Origin: Lachnospiraceae bacterium
GTDB lineage: Bacteria; Bacillota; Clostridia; Lachnospirales; Lachnospiraceae
Assembly: GCA_024683645.1 (NCBI GenBank)
Contig: JAIKYA010000134.1
Span: 1 to 47,040 of the forward strand
Direction: 5' to 3'
DNA length: 47,040 nucleotides
Both the position numbers and the translations under genes were made by a program. This document shows, one piece after another, positions 33,552-44,500 of this stretch. The notes beneath the pieces were generated by a model. That model was not told the origin of the DNA. It made no database searches and was given only the letters and a program-made list of their open reading frames with translations. Positions within the stretch are counted from its first letter, which is position 1; every line of letters starts with the position of its first letter.

Positions 33552-35058
33552 TAAGTTCGTTTCCCTCAGCTATATAGCTGTCTATGGTATCTTCTATGCT
33601 GTCTTCAAAAATATAGCGGGCACTGCCTTCGCCTTTTACGGTTTTTTCATCTATCACGACCTTTTTAAGTCCGCTCATATCCGGCGCCCTGTACAGCACG
33701 TCCCTTACCGCGGCGGTCATGATACCATGAAGCGCCCTCGCTCCCGAGCCGTCCTTAAGAGCCATCTCCGCAGCGCTCTCCAGTGCTTCATCCGTAAATA
33801 TGAGTTCAGCTTTGCATGAGAGTTTCAGCTCTCTCGAAAGCCTGGCGGTAATGCTGTCCTTCGGTTCGGTAAGTATCCTTATCAGCTCGTTCTTACCGAG
33901 CTTTTCGAGCACGGCTATGCTTGAGATACGCCCTGCAAGTTCTCTCTTCATGCCGTATCTCATCAGCACCTCATGGTCTATATTTTCTCTGATAAAAGAA
34001 GCATCCATCTCTTTATCGAGCATCGCATTAAAACCTATGCTCCCCGAAGCCTCGCTCCTTTCCTTTATTCCCTGTCTGATATATTCGTCTATCCCCTGGA
34101 AAGCCCCGGCCAGGACAAAGAGGATACGTGAGGTATCAAGCAGAAAAGACTGGGATTCCAGCTTCAGTTCAACTTCACTTCCTTCAAGCATGGTCAGCAG
34201 CTGGGACTGGACATCATCATGCACGTTCACTCCCCTGTCCGAAATGGCCGGAAGCAGTATCTTGTCAAATTCATCCATGAACACTATGCCCTTTTCCGCA
34301 AGGGATTTCTTTCTGCCGGCTTTCTCATAGAGCTCGAGCAGTATGTCTTCCTTATGACGTCCCCTGAACTGGCTGGCACCAAGCGAAGATACATCGGTAA
34401 ATACCATCGGCAGTCCGGTGATATCCCTGATGCGTCTCATTATCTCTGTCTTGCCGCAGCCTGTAGGTCCGATCAGCAGTACCACATCCGGCACAAAGCG
34501 CTTCTCCGGATTTTTAATCCTTTTTTCATGTCCGTACACGGCGGTTGCGATCGCCATCTTGGCATCACGCTGTCCTATAACATGTTCATCCAGATAGGCT
34601 GCCGTTTCCATGGGCTTCTGAACGGAGCGCGCCTTTTCCTTTACCTCTCCCGCAAAATAAGTCCTTCTTATATACAGTATCTTCCCCAGTATTTCCTTCT
34701 CGGGATCATTTGCGGTTTTCTGTGTAGCGTTTATCAGGGTATCGGCTTCAAGAAAATCAAGTATGAATTCACTTCTCTCACCGAAGATACTAACCGAGAA
34801 CTCAAGGTCCTCTTCCATCTTATTAAGTATATGGATAAGGGAGCGGTCCTTCTGCTTTATCCTCGCATCTTCGAGCACCCTGTAGAAGAGTATCTCAAGA
34901 TAACCCAGCGCATCAACGTCCGTGACCCGTATCTCTTCGCATACGAGCACAAGGTGCTGGAGTATATATTCGGTGACAGCATTGCCCGCGCCTTCCTTAA
35001 GCCGGACGGCTGCCTCCGAAATACCCTTTTTTTCCATTTCCTTAAAGATGTTTATCAT
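33535..35058 (-). CDS. Divergent ClpX-like AAA+ ATPase, first of a tandem pair
   Basis: 507 residues, a paralogue of the next gene. Walker A GPTGCGKT (197-204), Walker B IVFMDEFDK (258-266), DTSRILFVLAGAFQGID and sensor 2 GAR (439-441). The ClpX zinc domain is replaced by about 145 residues of helical sequence that is not obviously similar to the paralogue's. The pore loop reads QFRG (Phe231) instead of GYVG, while the ClpP-docking tripeptide is a true IGF (341-343). A short acidic tail follows. No ribosome site precedes the ATG at 35058; instead a promoter ends 7 bases before it, which predicts a leaderless message. The two proteins may form a mixed hexamer. Confidence 0.85.
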   Translation of the reverse strand: MINIFKEMEKKGISEAAVRLKEGAGNAVTEYILQHLVLVCEEIRVTDVDALGYLEILFYRVLEDARIKQKDRSLIHILNKMEEDLEFSVSIFGERSEFILDFLEADTLINATQKTANDPEKEILGKILYIRRTYFAGEVKEKARSVQKPMETAAYLDEHVIGQRDAKMAIATAVYGHEKRIKNPEKRFVPDVVLLIGPTGCGKTEIMRRIRDITGLPMVFTDVSSLGASQFRGRHKEDILLELYEKAGRKKSLAEKGIVFMDEFDKILLPAISDRGVNVHDDVQSQLLTMLEGSEVELKLESQSFLLDTSRILFVLAGAFQGIDEYIRQGIKERSEASGSIGFNAMLDKEMDASFIRENIDHEVLMRYGMKRELAGRISSIAVLEKLGKNELIRILTEPKDSITARLSRELKLSCKAELIFTDEALESAAEMALKDGSGARALHGIMTAAVRDVLYRAPDMSGLKKVVIDEKTVKGEGSARYIFEDSIEDTIDSYIAEGNELNEESL

Positions 35059-35065
35059 ATTGGAT

Positions 35066-35093
35066 ATTTTACGCTGATTCGCCCCTGCGTCAA
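35066..35093 (-). promoter_or_regulatory. Promoter of the ClpX-like pair (leaderless start)
   Basis: TTGACG (35093-35088), a 16-base spacer and TAAAAT (35071-35066) on the minus strand. The -35 overlaps the yqeY stop codon, and the -10 ends 7 bases before the ATG, so transcription should begin at or next to the start codon. Confidence 0.6.
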
Positions 35094-35527
35094 CCGCACA
35101 GTTTTCCTACAACTTCGTTTATGACTTTTCCGTCAGCCTTGCCCTTAAGCTCAGCCATGACTGCTTTCATGATCTGGCCTTTATTTTTTGTTGCTATGAC
35201 CTCGGCAAATTTTTCCTTAAGAAGAGCCTCAACCTCATCCGCGCTCAAAAGCTTCGGTGCATACTCATTTATCACATCATAGCGGTATTGGTATTCGGCT
35301 TTAAGCTCAGCCCTCTCATCCGGACAGGAATCTATCTGCTCCTTAACGGATTTCAGTTCCTTAAGGATAACCCGGTCAACCAGTTCTTCCGAAATATCAT
35401 CCCTGTGTCCTTCATCGATCGCAACCTTCTTTATCGCCTGTATAACGGAAGAAATGGCATCCTTTCTTTCCTTATTGTGCTCTTTCATTGCCGCGATCAT
35501 TGATTTCTGTAAAGTTTCGAACTGCAT
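35090..35527 (-). CDS. yqeY: GatB/YqeY domain protein
   Basis: A 145-residue cytoplasmic protein of the YqeY family, which resembles the tRNA-binding tail of the amidotransferase subunit GatB. MKEHNKERKDAISSVIQAIKKVAIDEGH, a helical bundle, and a C-terminal domain with TKNKGQIMKAVMAELKGKADGKVINEVV are standard. Its exact role is unsettled; a tRNA-linked function is assumed. In many Firmicutes it sits beside rpsU or dnaG, but here it stands alone ahead of the ClpX-like pair with a promoter of its own. GGAGGTAGAG precedes the ATG. Confidence 0.92.
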   Translation of the reverse strand: MQFETLQKSMIAAMKEHNKERKDAISSVIQAIKKVAIDEGHRDDISEELVDRVILKELKSVKEQIDSCPDERAELKAEYQYRYDVINEYAPKLLSADEVEALLKEKFAEVIATKNKGQIMKAVMAELKGKADGKVINEVVGKLCG

Positions 35528-35546
35528 TTTCTCTACCTCCGTTTTT

Positions 35547-35575
35547 AAAAAAGCATAGCAAAAAGCAGCGGCTAT
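35547..35575 (-). terminator. Weak terminator after the giant surface-protein gene
   Basis: ATAGC (35575-35571) pairs with GCTAT (35559-35555) around an 11-base loop and is followed by GCTTTTTT. The stem is short, and the region overlaps the yqeY promoter, so termination is likely partial. Confidence 0.4.
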
Positions 35576-35580
35576 TTCAA
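35552..35580 (-). promoter_or_regulatory. Extended -10 promoter of yqeY
   Basis: TTGAAA (35580-35575), a 17-base spacer and TATGCT (35557-35552) preceded by TGC on the minus strand. The leader before the yqeY ATG would be about 20 bases and contains GGAGGTAGAG. Confidence 0.6.
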
Positions 35581-35594
35581 GCTGATGCGCTCCC

Positions 35595-38500
35595 TTACTT
35601 CCACACTCCGTTCACCAGCACGCCTTCACAGTCCGCTTTCCTGGCTTTTATCTTAAAGCTTATCATCCTGACACCTCCGTAAACGCCTATGCCCCTGACA
35701 GCCGCTTTGGCCGTGCCCTTGTCCGTATTATTGATGTAGCCGACAGCCACCAGATCCCTGCCTGCGCTCAGGGCCCTGCCGCCGTCATAGATCAGCTCAC
35801 TCAGCTCTTTATCACTCAGTGTTACCGGTCTGCCGGTGTAATCCTTAGCAGTGGCCTTTTTGCATTTAAGCCTGCCGATATGGGTTCCTGCTTTGATATA
35901 ACGGTAGCTGACTTTTACCCTGCCCTCATAGTTTCCGGCGCCGCTCACGCTGACTGTGATCATGCCGTTCTCATCGGGACCGTTATAGTCGCTCTCAAGC
36001 CTATAGTCCCTGCCGCTCTTAAGGCGTTTTCCGTCCTTATCAAAGATGAAAAGTTCGGGATCCTTATAGCCTTTATCCGATTCAGGCTTATCATCCGCTA
36101 TGATATTGGCTGAAAGCGATTCCAGGTTCTGCTTAACGATGGTGTAGCCAAGCTTCACGCTGCCCTTATACTTTCCTTTGCCCTTTACGGTGATGAAGGC
36201 CTTATCTCCAAGGCTCTTATTCTTTGCGTAGCTTAAAGCATAATCACTGCCTTCCTTAAGCAGCACCTCACCGTCCTTTACGACAAGCGCCGGCTTCGCC
36301 CCGCTCTTCACATAAGGGACCGTTGTATCATAGCTGAAGCTGAAGCCTTTGCCCTGCTTAAGTTCCCTGCCCTTCGTGATCGTGAAGCTCATCTTTTTAG
36401 ATCCCGCATAGCCTGCGGCGTTTCCGCTGACAGCCCTTATAAAGGCTGTAGCTTTTCCGGGTTCCGTGTTGTTAACGAAGCTGATGTTAAAATCCGCGCC
36501 TTCCTTAAGCTCACTTCCGCCCAGCTTCACACTGACTGCCGGTATCACAGGCTGCCCTGTATAGACATACTTTTTCTTATCAAAGCTTACCGCCGCCTTT
36601 GAAAGCAGTCTGCCCTTATCCGCCAGCACACTTAGCTTTGCTTCGGCAGTTCCGCTGAAATAAGCATTGGCCGGGCTGATCTTAACAACATATTCTCCCG
36701 CTTCGCTGATGCCGTCAAGCTTTACTCCGTCCCTGTAATACTCATACTTAAAGTTCCCGGCGGGGATGCTCTTGCCACTTTCTGCAAAGCTCATTTCCGG
36801 CTGTGCTTTCACCGTCTTCTTTGAAACGGCTGCAGCCATATCCTCTGCAAGCACCTCGCTGCCAAGCACAGCGGCTCTTATCTCAAACTTAAACTTCCGT
36901 GAAGTGCTTCCCTTATACCTGCCCTTAAACTTAAGCTCTGCCTCTGCAGTCCCCGGCTTCTTATTCTTCCTGTAAGAAACACTGTAATCAGTATTTTCAT
37001 TAAGCGTCTTAAAGCCGTCATACACATGGACCTCGGGCTTTATGTTCTCTCCGGTATAGCTGTAGCTTTCTTTCAGGCCGCCGACCCATATATAAGTCTC
37101 AACCGTCTTCACACCGTCTTTATCCGTGACTGTCTTCTCTATGGGCTTACCGTTAACGGTGATGGTGATCTCGGTGCTGCCGTCGGCATTCTTCACATAG
37201 TACGCTTCGGCCAGCAGCCTTCCGTCCGTTTCGCTTAAGTCTGACAGCATCAGGCTGTGATCCTCGCCATCGTCTATACGCGCCAGCTTCTCTTTATGCA
37301 CATGTCCGCACAGGGTGCATCTGTATTCAAGCTCTCCCTCGGTTATGACCGTAGCAGGCAGGGTAACAACAGCTTCGCCGTAATGATGCTTATCGGGATC
37401 TATATCTGTTTCCACGCCTTTTTCAAGCAGACCTCCGCAATCCTCACAGTAGGTGTCACCCGTATATCCCTTTGCGACACAGCTTGCTTCAACCGCATTC
37501 TTACACACTGTATGAATATGTTCACAGTCCGGTGCTCCGGCCAGCCTTATGCTGAACCTGCAGTTCTTCTTATCCTGAGGAAGGATATAATTATCCGCCT
37601 TTGCTCCGCTCAGTTCCGCCGTTGCCATATAGTTACCTACGTTGCTGCCTTCACCCGTTACTATGACGCTGCAGTCATCACCGTCTCTCAGACCGCTGAT
37701 GACAGCCGCAGGCTTATGAGACAGTCCGTCATGGATGAACAGCGTATCGCTCCATACTATCTCCAGTGGCTGTCTGTTCACGGTCAGTACGATATCCGCA
37801 CTTCCGGCATGTGTAGCAGAAGTATATTCCGCAGTCAGTCTGGTACTGCCGGTTCCTTTTATACTGACAATCCCTGCATCATTCACTTCCGCTACAGACG
37901 TATCGCTGCTGTTCCAGCAGAAGCTTCCGTTTCCGCCATTCTGCGCTGCCACTGCGTGTAGTGTGAAATCCGCATCGGCATACAGCTTAGTGATCCCGAT
38001 GCCTTCCTGTATGCTCACACCCGCATCTGCCAGATTTCTTATGCTGATCACGATATTGATCGCTGTATCTCTGTAGTTGGTCGAACTGATCATAAGCGGC
38101 AGGCTTATCCTGTCTCCGTCGGCTGCGCCGCGTACGTCCAGTGATATCAGACCGCTTGCCGCATCAAGTGTGTAAGCGCTGATACTTAGACTGCTTCCGG
38201 CTGCCTTAATGATCTGCGGATCTCCGGCCTTTGCATAACTGCAGTTTCCTGCATCAGCCGGAAGTGCTCCGCTTGCACTTCCGTTAAGCCTCCGAGCACC
38301 GGCAGATCTGATCCACTGTATATCTCCGAGAACCGGCACGTCAGCCTTTGCAATCTCATATTCCACAGTTACGGGTTCAAAGCTGTAGTTTCCGCCTGCG
38401 GCAGGTCTTACCGTCAGTTTCGCTGTTCCGGCATTTATATTGTCTTCCTGACTCAGCTCATAATCCGAAGCTTTCAGTAATACCGCACCTTCAGCGGCGC

Positions 38501-41500
38501 TTTCCCTGACGGCAAGTTCCGGTATCACTTCGCTTCCGCTGAAGCTGTAACTGCCTTTTACGCTCACCGCGGGAGTGATATTCTTTTTCGCTACGGTGAA
38601 ACTGCCTGTTACATAACCGCAGTAATTGCTGTCATACATTGCATACACTCTGTAGGTATATTCACCGGCATCAGTCACAATTCCGTTTTCCAGATAACAG
38701 CTCTCCGTAATATCCGTATTTCCGAGCATCACGCTGCTTATGCTCTGGTTCTGGACAGTACCAGTATAACTTAGCTGTTCTCCCAGGGTGACAACCGCCC
38801 TGCCGCTTATATCTACAGGTTTTATCTCAAAATGGTCGCTTCCGAAATATCCCTTGTTATCTTTGGTTCTGCCGTAATACCATGTCCCGTTTGCCTCATG
38901 ATAATATGCAAGATCCAGGTAATAGGTTCCTGCCTCCGTAGGCGGAAGCTCGGAATCATAGACAGCCCCACTCCTTGTAGTACCGTAATAATGTGTTACC
39001 CCCTTATCGGGTACCGCGTTAAGCTTGTCAATACGGTAATACGGTTTCGGAAGTACCTCCCCGTAGGTACAGCCCTCCTGTCTTACCATAAGCTTCCCGT
39101 AACCCTGCTCCGATACGAAAATGTTTACCGTTGCTTCCTTTCCTTTACGGCTGGCCGTTGCATTTATCGTACATTTAAAGACGTACTCTCCCGTCTCACC
39201 CGAAGCCGTGAATATCCTGCCGTCAAAGCTATTGCCGCCGTTCTCCATACTGACCATTTCAAACGCAACATCATCTCTGTATTCATCACTCACAAGTGTA
39301 TAAAGATCAAGTTCCGCGCCCTTCTTCAAAATGACAAGATTGTTAATGACCGCATCACAGCTTGCTTTGACCGCCTTCACATGGATCGTAACCGGCTCCG
39401 AGGCCCTGTAATTCGCACTTTCCTGTGTCCTTAATACCAGCTCGCTCTCCCCCTCTGCCCAAGATTTGCAGCACAGTTGTCCGTAAAAGGTAAGTCCGCC
39501 GGTTTGTACTTTCTCCACCGACATTCTGGCAGGACTGGTGCTGATCCAGTTCAGAATGGTATACTCAGATTCGCATTCCAGAGTTACATTATCGCAGCCT
39601 TCCCGCAAATATATAAACGATTCCGCTTTTTCGACAGTGATGGCTGTTGTCTTCTGCTGTTTAAAGATAGGTGCAAGTTCATAATTATCCTTATCCCTGC
39701 CGTACAGAGTAAGCTGCTGTATATCAACCTGTCTGTCCGCTCCCGCGTTTGGTTTGCTAAGCTCTCCCTCCGCTCTGACAGATAGTTCATCTTCATCAAG
39801 CTTTCCCTCAAGCAGCACGGCATCATAAGCGAAGTTTACATCCACGTTTCCGTCATATACTTTATCCTCTGCAGTGATCCCCGATACAGTAACAGGACGT
39901 CTGCGGATATCTATGATCCGGCTTCCTCTTACTTCATTCAGGCCTTCGGCAGTAATGCTGTAGTATACAACGCTGTATCCGGCGTGGGTTCTTGACGGCG
40001 CCTCATCGAGTACATAATTTCCTTCTTCGGTTCCGTATCTGACAACAGCTCCTGCAGGTGATATCACGTTAAGTGATATGCTGTGGGGATTCCCGTCATA
40101 TATGCCTATATGATCCCCTGAAGTGTATATTATCCTGCTTCCGTCAAATGGCAAATTTTCATCCGTTACAGAAAATTCTATGATCTTCCCTTCTTCATCC
40201 GATACGTAATCGGTATTGGATAGCCCGGTGACCGTTGCTCTGTATATTCCCGCTTCCACGGCTTCCCCGGTAAGCTCCCAGTTCCCCTCTGCCGTCTGCT
40301 TCTCTATCTTTTCCATCAGGACAGTGCATTCATCGTTTTCAACCAGCCCCAGCACCTCTGTAACAGGAAGCTTCGGCGTGCCGTCATATACAAAGGCTGT
40401 CTGTAAAGCCTTGATGCTCACCCTCTTCGGAAGTATCCTGAAATCTGCAGTCTTTTCCTCAGGCAATATATATTCCTCATAAGCGCTCGGAGCCAACTCG
40501 GCATATCTTATAAGCGGATACTGTCTCATGAAGTCTTCCGAGTATCTCGCCTCGGCTGTTGCTGTATAGCTTCCGGCATGGATCTGCCTGCCGCTCGCAG
40601 TAAGTTCCCTCTCATCGGGTGCGCCTGTGTCATAGCTATCAGAATCAAATTCAAATCCCGCCGCATAGACCGAGGGAACATGTTCCTCTCCGTCATAGGT
40701 AAATTCCGTATCTTCCCATCTTAATGACAGCAGACGGTCTCCCCAACAGAACAGCAGGGTTTCATCGCTGTTTGCTATACAATAGTTAGGATTGGTAAGC
40801 CACGCCTCGCTCAGAGGGAACTTATAAACTATCTTCTCAAAACTCCCATACCAGAAATCATGTTTGTATCTCGCATCACATTCATCCCCGGGAAGTATTC
40901 CGTCTTTAACCGTCATTTGAGGATTATATTCTTTTCCCCAATTACTATTCGGAAATCCGTTGTTCTCAAACTCCACCACAACAGGCTTCGGAACTACGAT
41001 GATTTCCACCTTTTCCCTGCCCGCACTGCTTTCATCCTCGTAGTTGACAATGATACAGGCTCTGCCGATCCCTTTGGCCGTAACAGTCCCCTCATCATCT
41101 ATCACTGCCACCGCTTCATCGGAACTGCTGAAACTGACCTGCCCGGGTGCGCTGACATCAAGTTTAACGGAATCACCGTAGACTAGTTCTGCATAGTTGC
41201 TTACACCAAGCTTTACTGCCTGCACGGATGAGATTTTTACGGGGAAATCGTTAATCCCTCCCGCATGATCACTTTCTCTTTCTCCTCTTCGTTTTTCATT
41301 GAACACACGAAGGGTGTAATCTCCTGCCGCAAGACTGTCGGGAAGTACTGTTTCCCATACTCCGTCCGTCTCGCCGTCCACTGCATGGCTTGCATAGTAA
41401 ATTATATTCCCTCCCGCATCCAGCAGCATACAGGAAACATACTCATCCTCTGCTGTAACAGCGCTTTCATATGCTATTTTAACATTCCCTCCGGGATTAA

Positions 41501-44500
41501 GCAGCAGGCCTTCAGGAAGGTTTGCGCTTAAGCTGCGCGTTTCATCCAGTAGCGTCAGTTTTTTAGAGGCACTCCCGCCTGCACTGAAAGCCTTAAAGCT
41601 TCCGTCAGCCAAGGGTTTGGCCCCGGACTTAAGTACTATCTTTGACTCATCCAGTACAAATGCAGAACGGTGCCCGGCCCCCGGCGCTGTACGAAAACTA
41701 CCGTTAAAAACACCGTTAGGATATACTGCTATGTAGATGTCATATAAATCCGTCCACATATTTTCATACCAGACGAGAGCCCACTGACGCTCAGCCTTAC
41801 GGTCTTCCGTTTCCGGCATAAAGTATGCAGCCTCAACAAAGCTCAGGTCAAATACATTATCATGCGCATATTCAAACCAATAATCTCCATCCGTAAGGGA
41901 ATAGTATGTTTTGCACATTGCTGCTTTTTCAGTCTCATCCGCATTATAGAGCCCGTCACTGACGGTCTTGTCAAGGTAGAGCTTTTTCCCGTTTCCCTCG
42001 CCTATCTTCTTCCATTCCCGCCCGCCAAGGTAAGCAGTCTCACCATCAGACACAGGAGTAAGCACTTCTGTAAGCTTGGGTTTCTCTTCAACTTTCTCCC
42101 ATTCTCCATAGAGTCCTCTTTCGAATACAAACCCCTCCACCGTATCATAATAAGCCATAACCTTGGTAAGCACATCTCCCGGATAGAAATCTTCCCCTAA
42201 TAAAGAGGTATATTTTACAAAGCGCCAGCCTTCACAGACGGGTTCCGGGAGTACATAAGTATCATCGATCTCAATCTCTTCCCTTTCATTACCTCCAACG
42301 GGATAGTTGGGATATATGACTACCTTCAAATTTATGTATGGTCTTTTATCATCAACGTTCAAATCCGTTGCAAAGAGATAACCGTCCTCCATCTCTGCTA
42401 CCACACGGATAAGACCCATTTCCGCAGGTGCTGTAAGCAGCCAACTTCCGTTATCTGCTTTTGTGATTGCAGCTCCTATACGATTCAAGGGCAAGCTCAC
42501 ATTCTTTATCTCGCCATTTATTCCTCTCGGAGCAAGAAGCTCTCCCAGATCATAGGTTTTTCCAGGTTCAAGAATCAATGATTTGTAATAATGATCCTTC
42601 TGTATGATCGGGGCAATATCCACACGTATAGGCCCTCCGATCTCCGTGTCAATACCGTCCCGGCTTTTTGCCTTATACCAGATATAATAAGCCCCCACCC
42701 ATTTTGCTTTCGGTATGTAGTCATGGAATTCGCTGTCCTCGGGAGGGGCATCCTCGGTGCCGAGGCCGTACAGCATGGTTCCGTTAAATGCCATACCCGG
42801 ATCAAGCAGCAGTTCCTGCTCCATATTATTATAGTAAAGCCCTATCCTGTAATGGTAGTAAGGATCGTTATTATAATCCCGGGCTTCAAGATAAAAGTTT
42901 CTTACTTTTTCCAGCCCCGTGGTTGACGGTATTTTAGTGATCATCGCTTTGTGCAGCTCATTCCAGACCTCACCGTCCGCAATCTTAAGCGTATATCCGG
43001 GATCATCACTGAAGAAATTATCCAAGCTGCCCCTGCCTGCCAGGCCTTCCGTAACCGGTGCACCGTAAGGCTGGCCGGTCACACCTATAAGAGCTGTCTC
43101 AGACAGCGGAGCGGTAATATTCATCACGGGGTAAAGTCCGTTCCAGCTGTCAAAAATCAGATTTGAATCACTCCCGTCCTCATTTTTATTGCCGCTTATC
43201 AGGATATCACCGGAAAAGCTGTATTCCTCATCCAGGTGGTTTAAAAGTACTATACCGGCACCAGCCGATGCAGTATTATCGCAGATCTTTCCTCCGCTCA
43301 TCTCAAAATGATCGCAGCGGGCTACAGCAGCTCCGCCCTCGCTTCCCCTAAGATATCTTTCACCATTCCTGATACCCTTCATGCCGGAGATGCCGTGGTT
43401 CTGCGTGATGATGCCGCCGGTCATAGTGAAATAGTCACCATATATAAGGAGCCCCGCTCCGTAACGTGCAAGGTTATTGTCTATCGAACCATCTTCCAGA
43501 GTTAAGCCTTCACCAGAGGCATATATGCCGCCTGCAAGTTCAGCAGTATTTCCGCTCACGGAACCGCCCTGTATCAACAGCGTACCCTTGTTGTATATAC
43601 CTCCGCCGTCTTTATCCGAATGATTGGCACATACTGAGCCGCCTTTCAGGGTAAAGCTTCCTTTTACATATATACCGCCTCCGTTATCATTATTGTTTCC
43701 ACCGCAGATCTTTCCGCCCTGTTCAGCGCTTGTATCCTCTATCGTAAGATTGCCGTCAACCTTCAGTACAAATCCGTCCTTCACCGCATCCGTATCTGTA
43801 TATAAATCCGTCATATTGCCATGGTTAAGTTTTCTGTCAATACTGTGTCCGTTCAGATCCAGCGTGACGGTTATTCCAACCGGTACATAGAGGTATGAAT
43901 TGATATCTCCCGCCGCAGGGCTCACATCGGCTTCAAGCCTGTATTCACCGCCTCCGGCAAGAGCGTTTCTGAGTTTTTTCCAGCTGTCGATCACTATATC
44001 AGGCTGATCGAGGTTGGCTACGGAAAACTCATATGTGAGGCCCCCCTTATACACCTCACCCAGAGGTTCAAAGGTCAGTCTGTAATCACCTATCTCCTCG
44101 ACCTTCGTGGTGGCTTCATAGTCCACCTGTTGCAGTCTGTATTCCATTGAAATAGTATAATCCGTATCCCTGCTAAGCGCCGTCCCGAGCGCATCACTTA
44201 AGACAATACCATTTATGAAAGCTGCCGTCTGATCAGCTCCCGTATATGCGATCACCGATGAAAGCCCTGCCGGGTTCACTTTCTCGTAGACTGTTACAAG
44301 CGGGATCCCGTATACTACCCGGTTCACCGTATATTCCTTATACAGCACATTTTCAGGTATTTCAGTTACCACAGGCCTGAGCGTCGAAGCGTTTGCTTCA
44401 TCCGTCACCAGGTAATCTGCATCGGCAAGCGTGGCTTCCGTCGTATAGTAAAAATTACTGATACTTGCAGTAACAGCGGTTCTGCGGCTTCTCAGGGCCA

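Noticed and set aside
34219-35124. A 301-codon open frame on the plus strand
   Set aside because: It is antisense to the first ClpX-like gene, whose motifs are unmistakable, and its own protein shows no family features.
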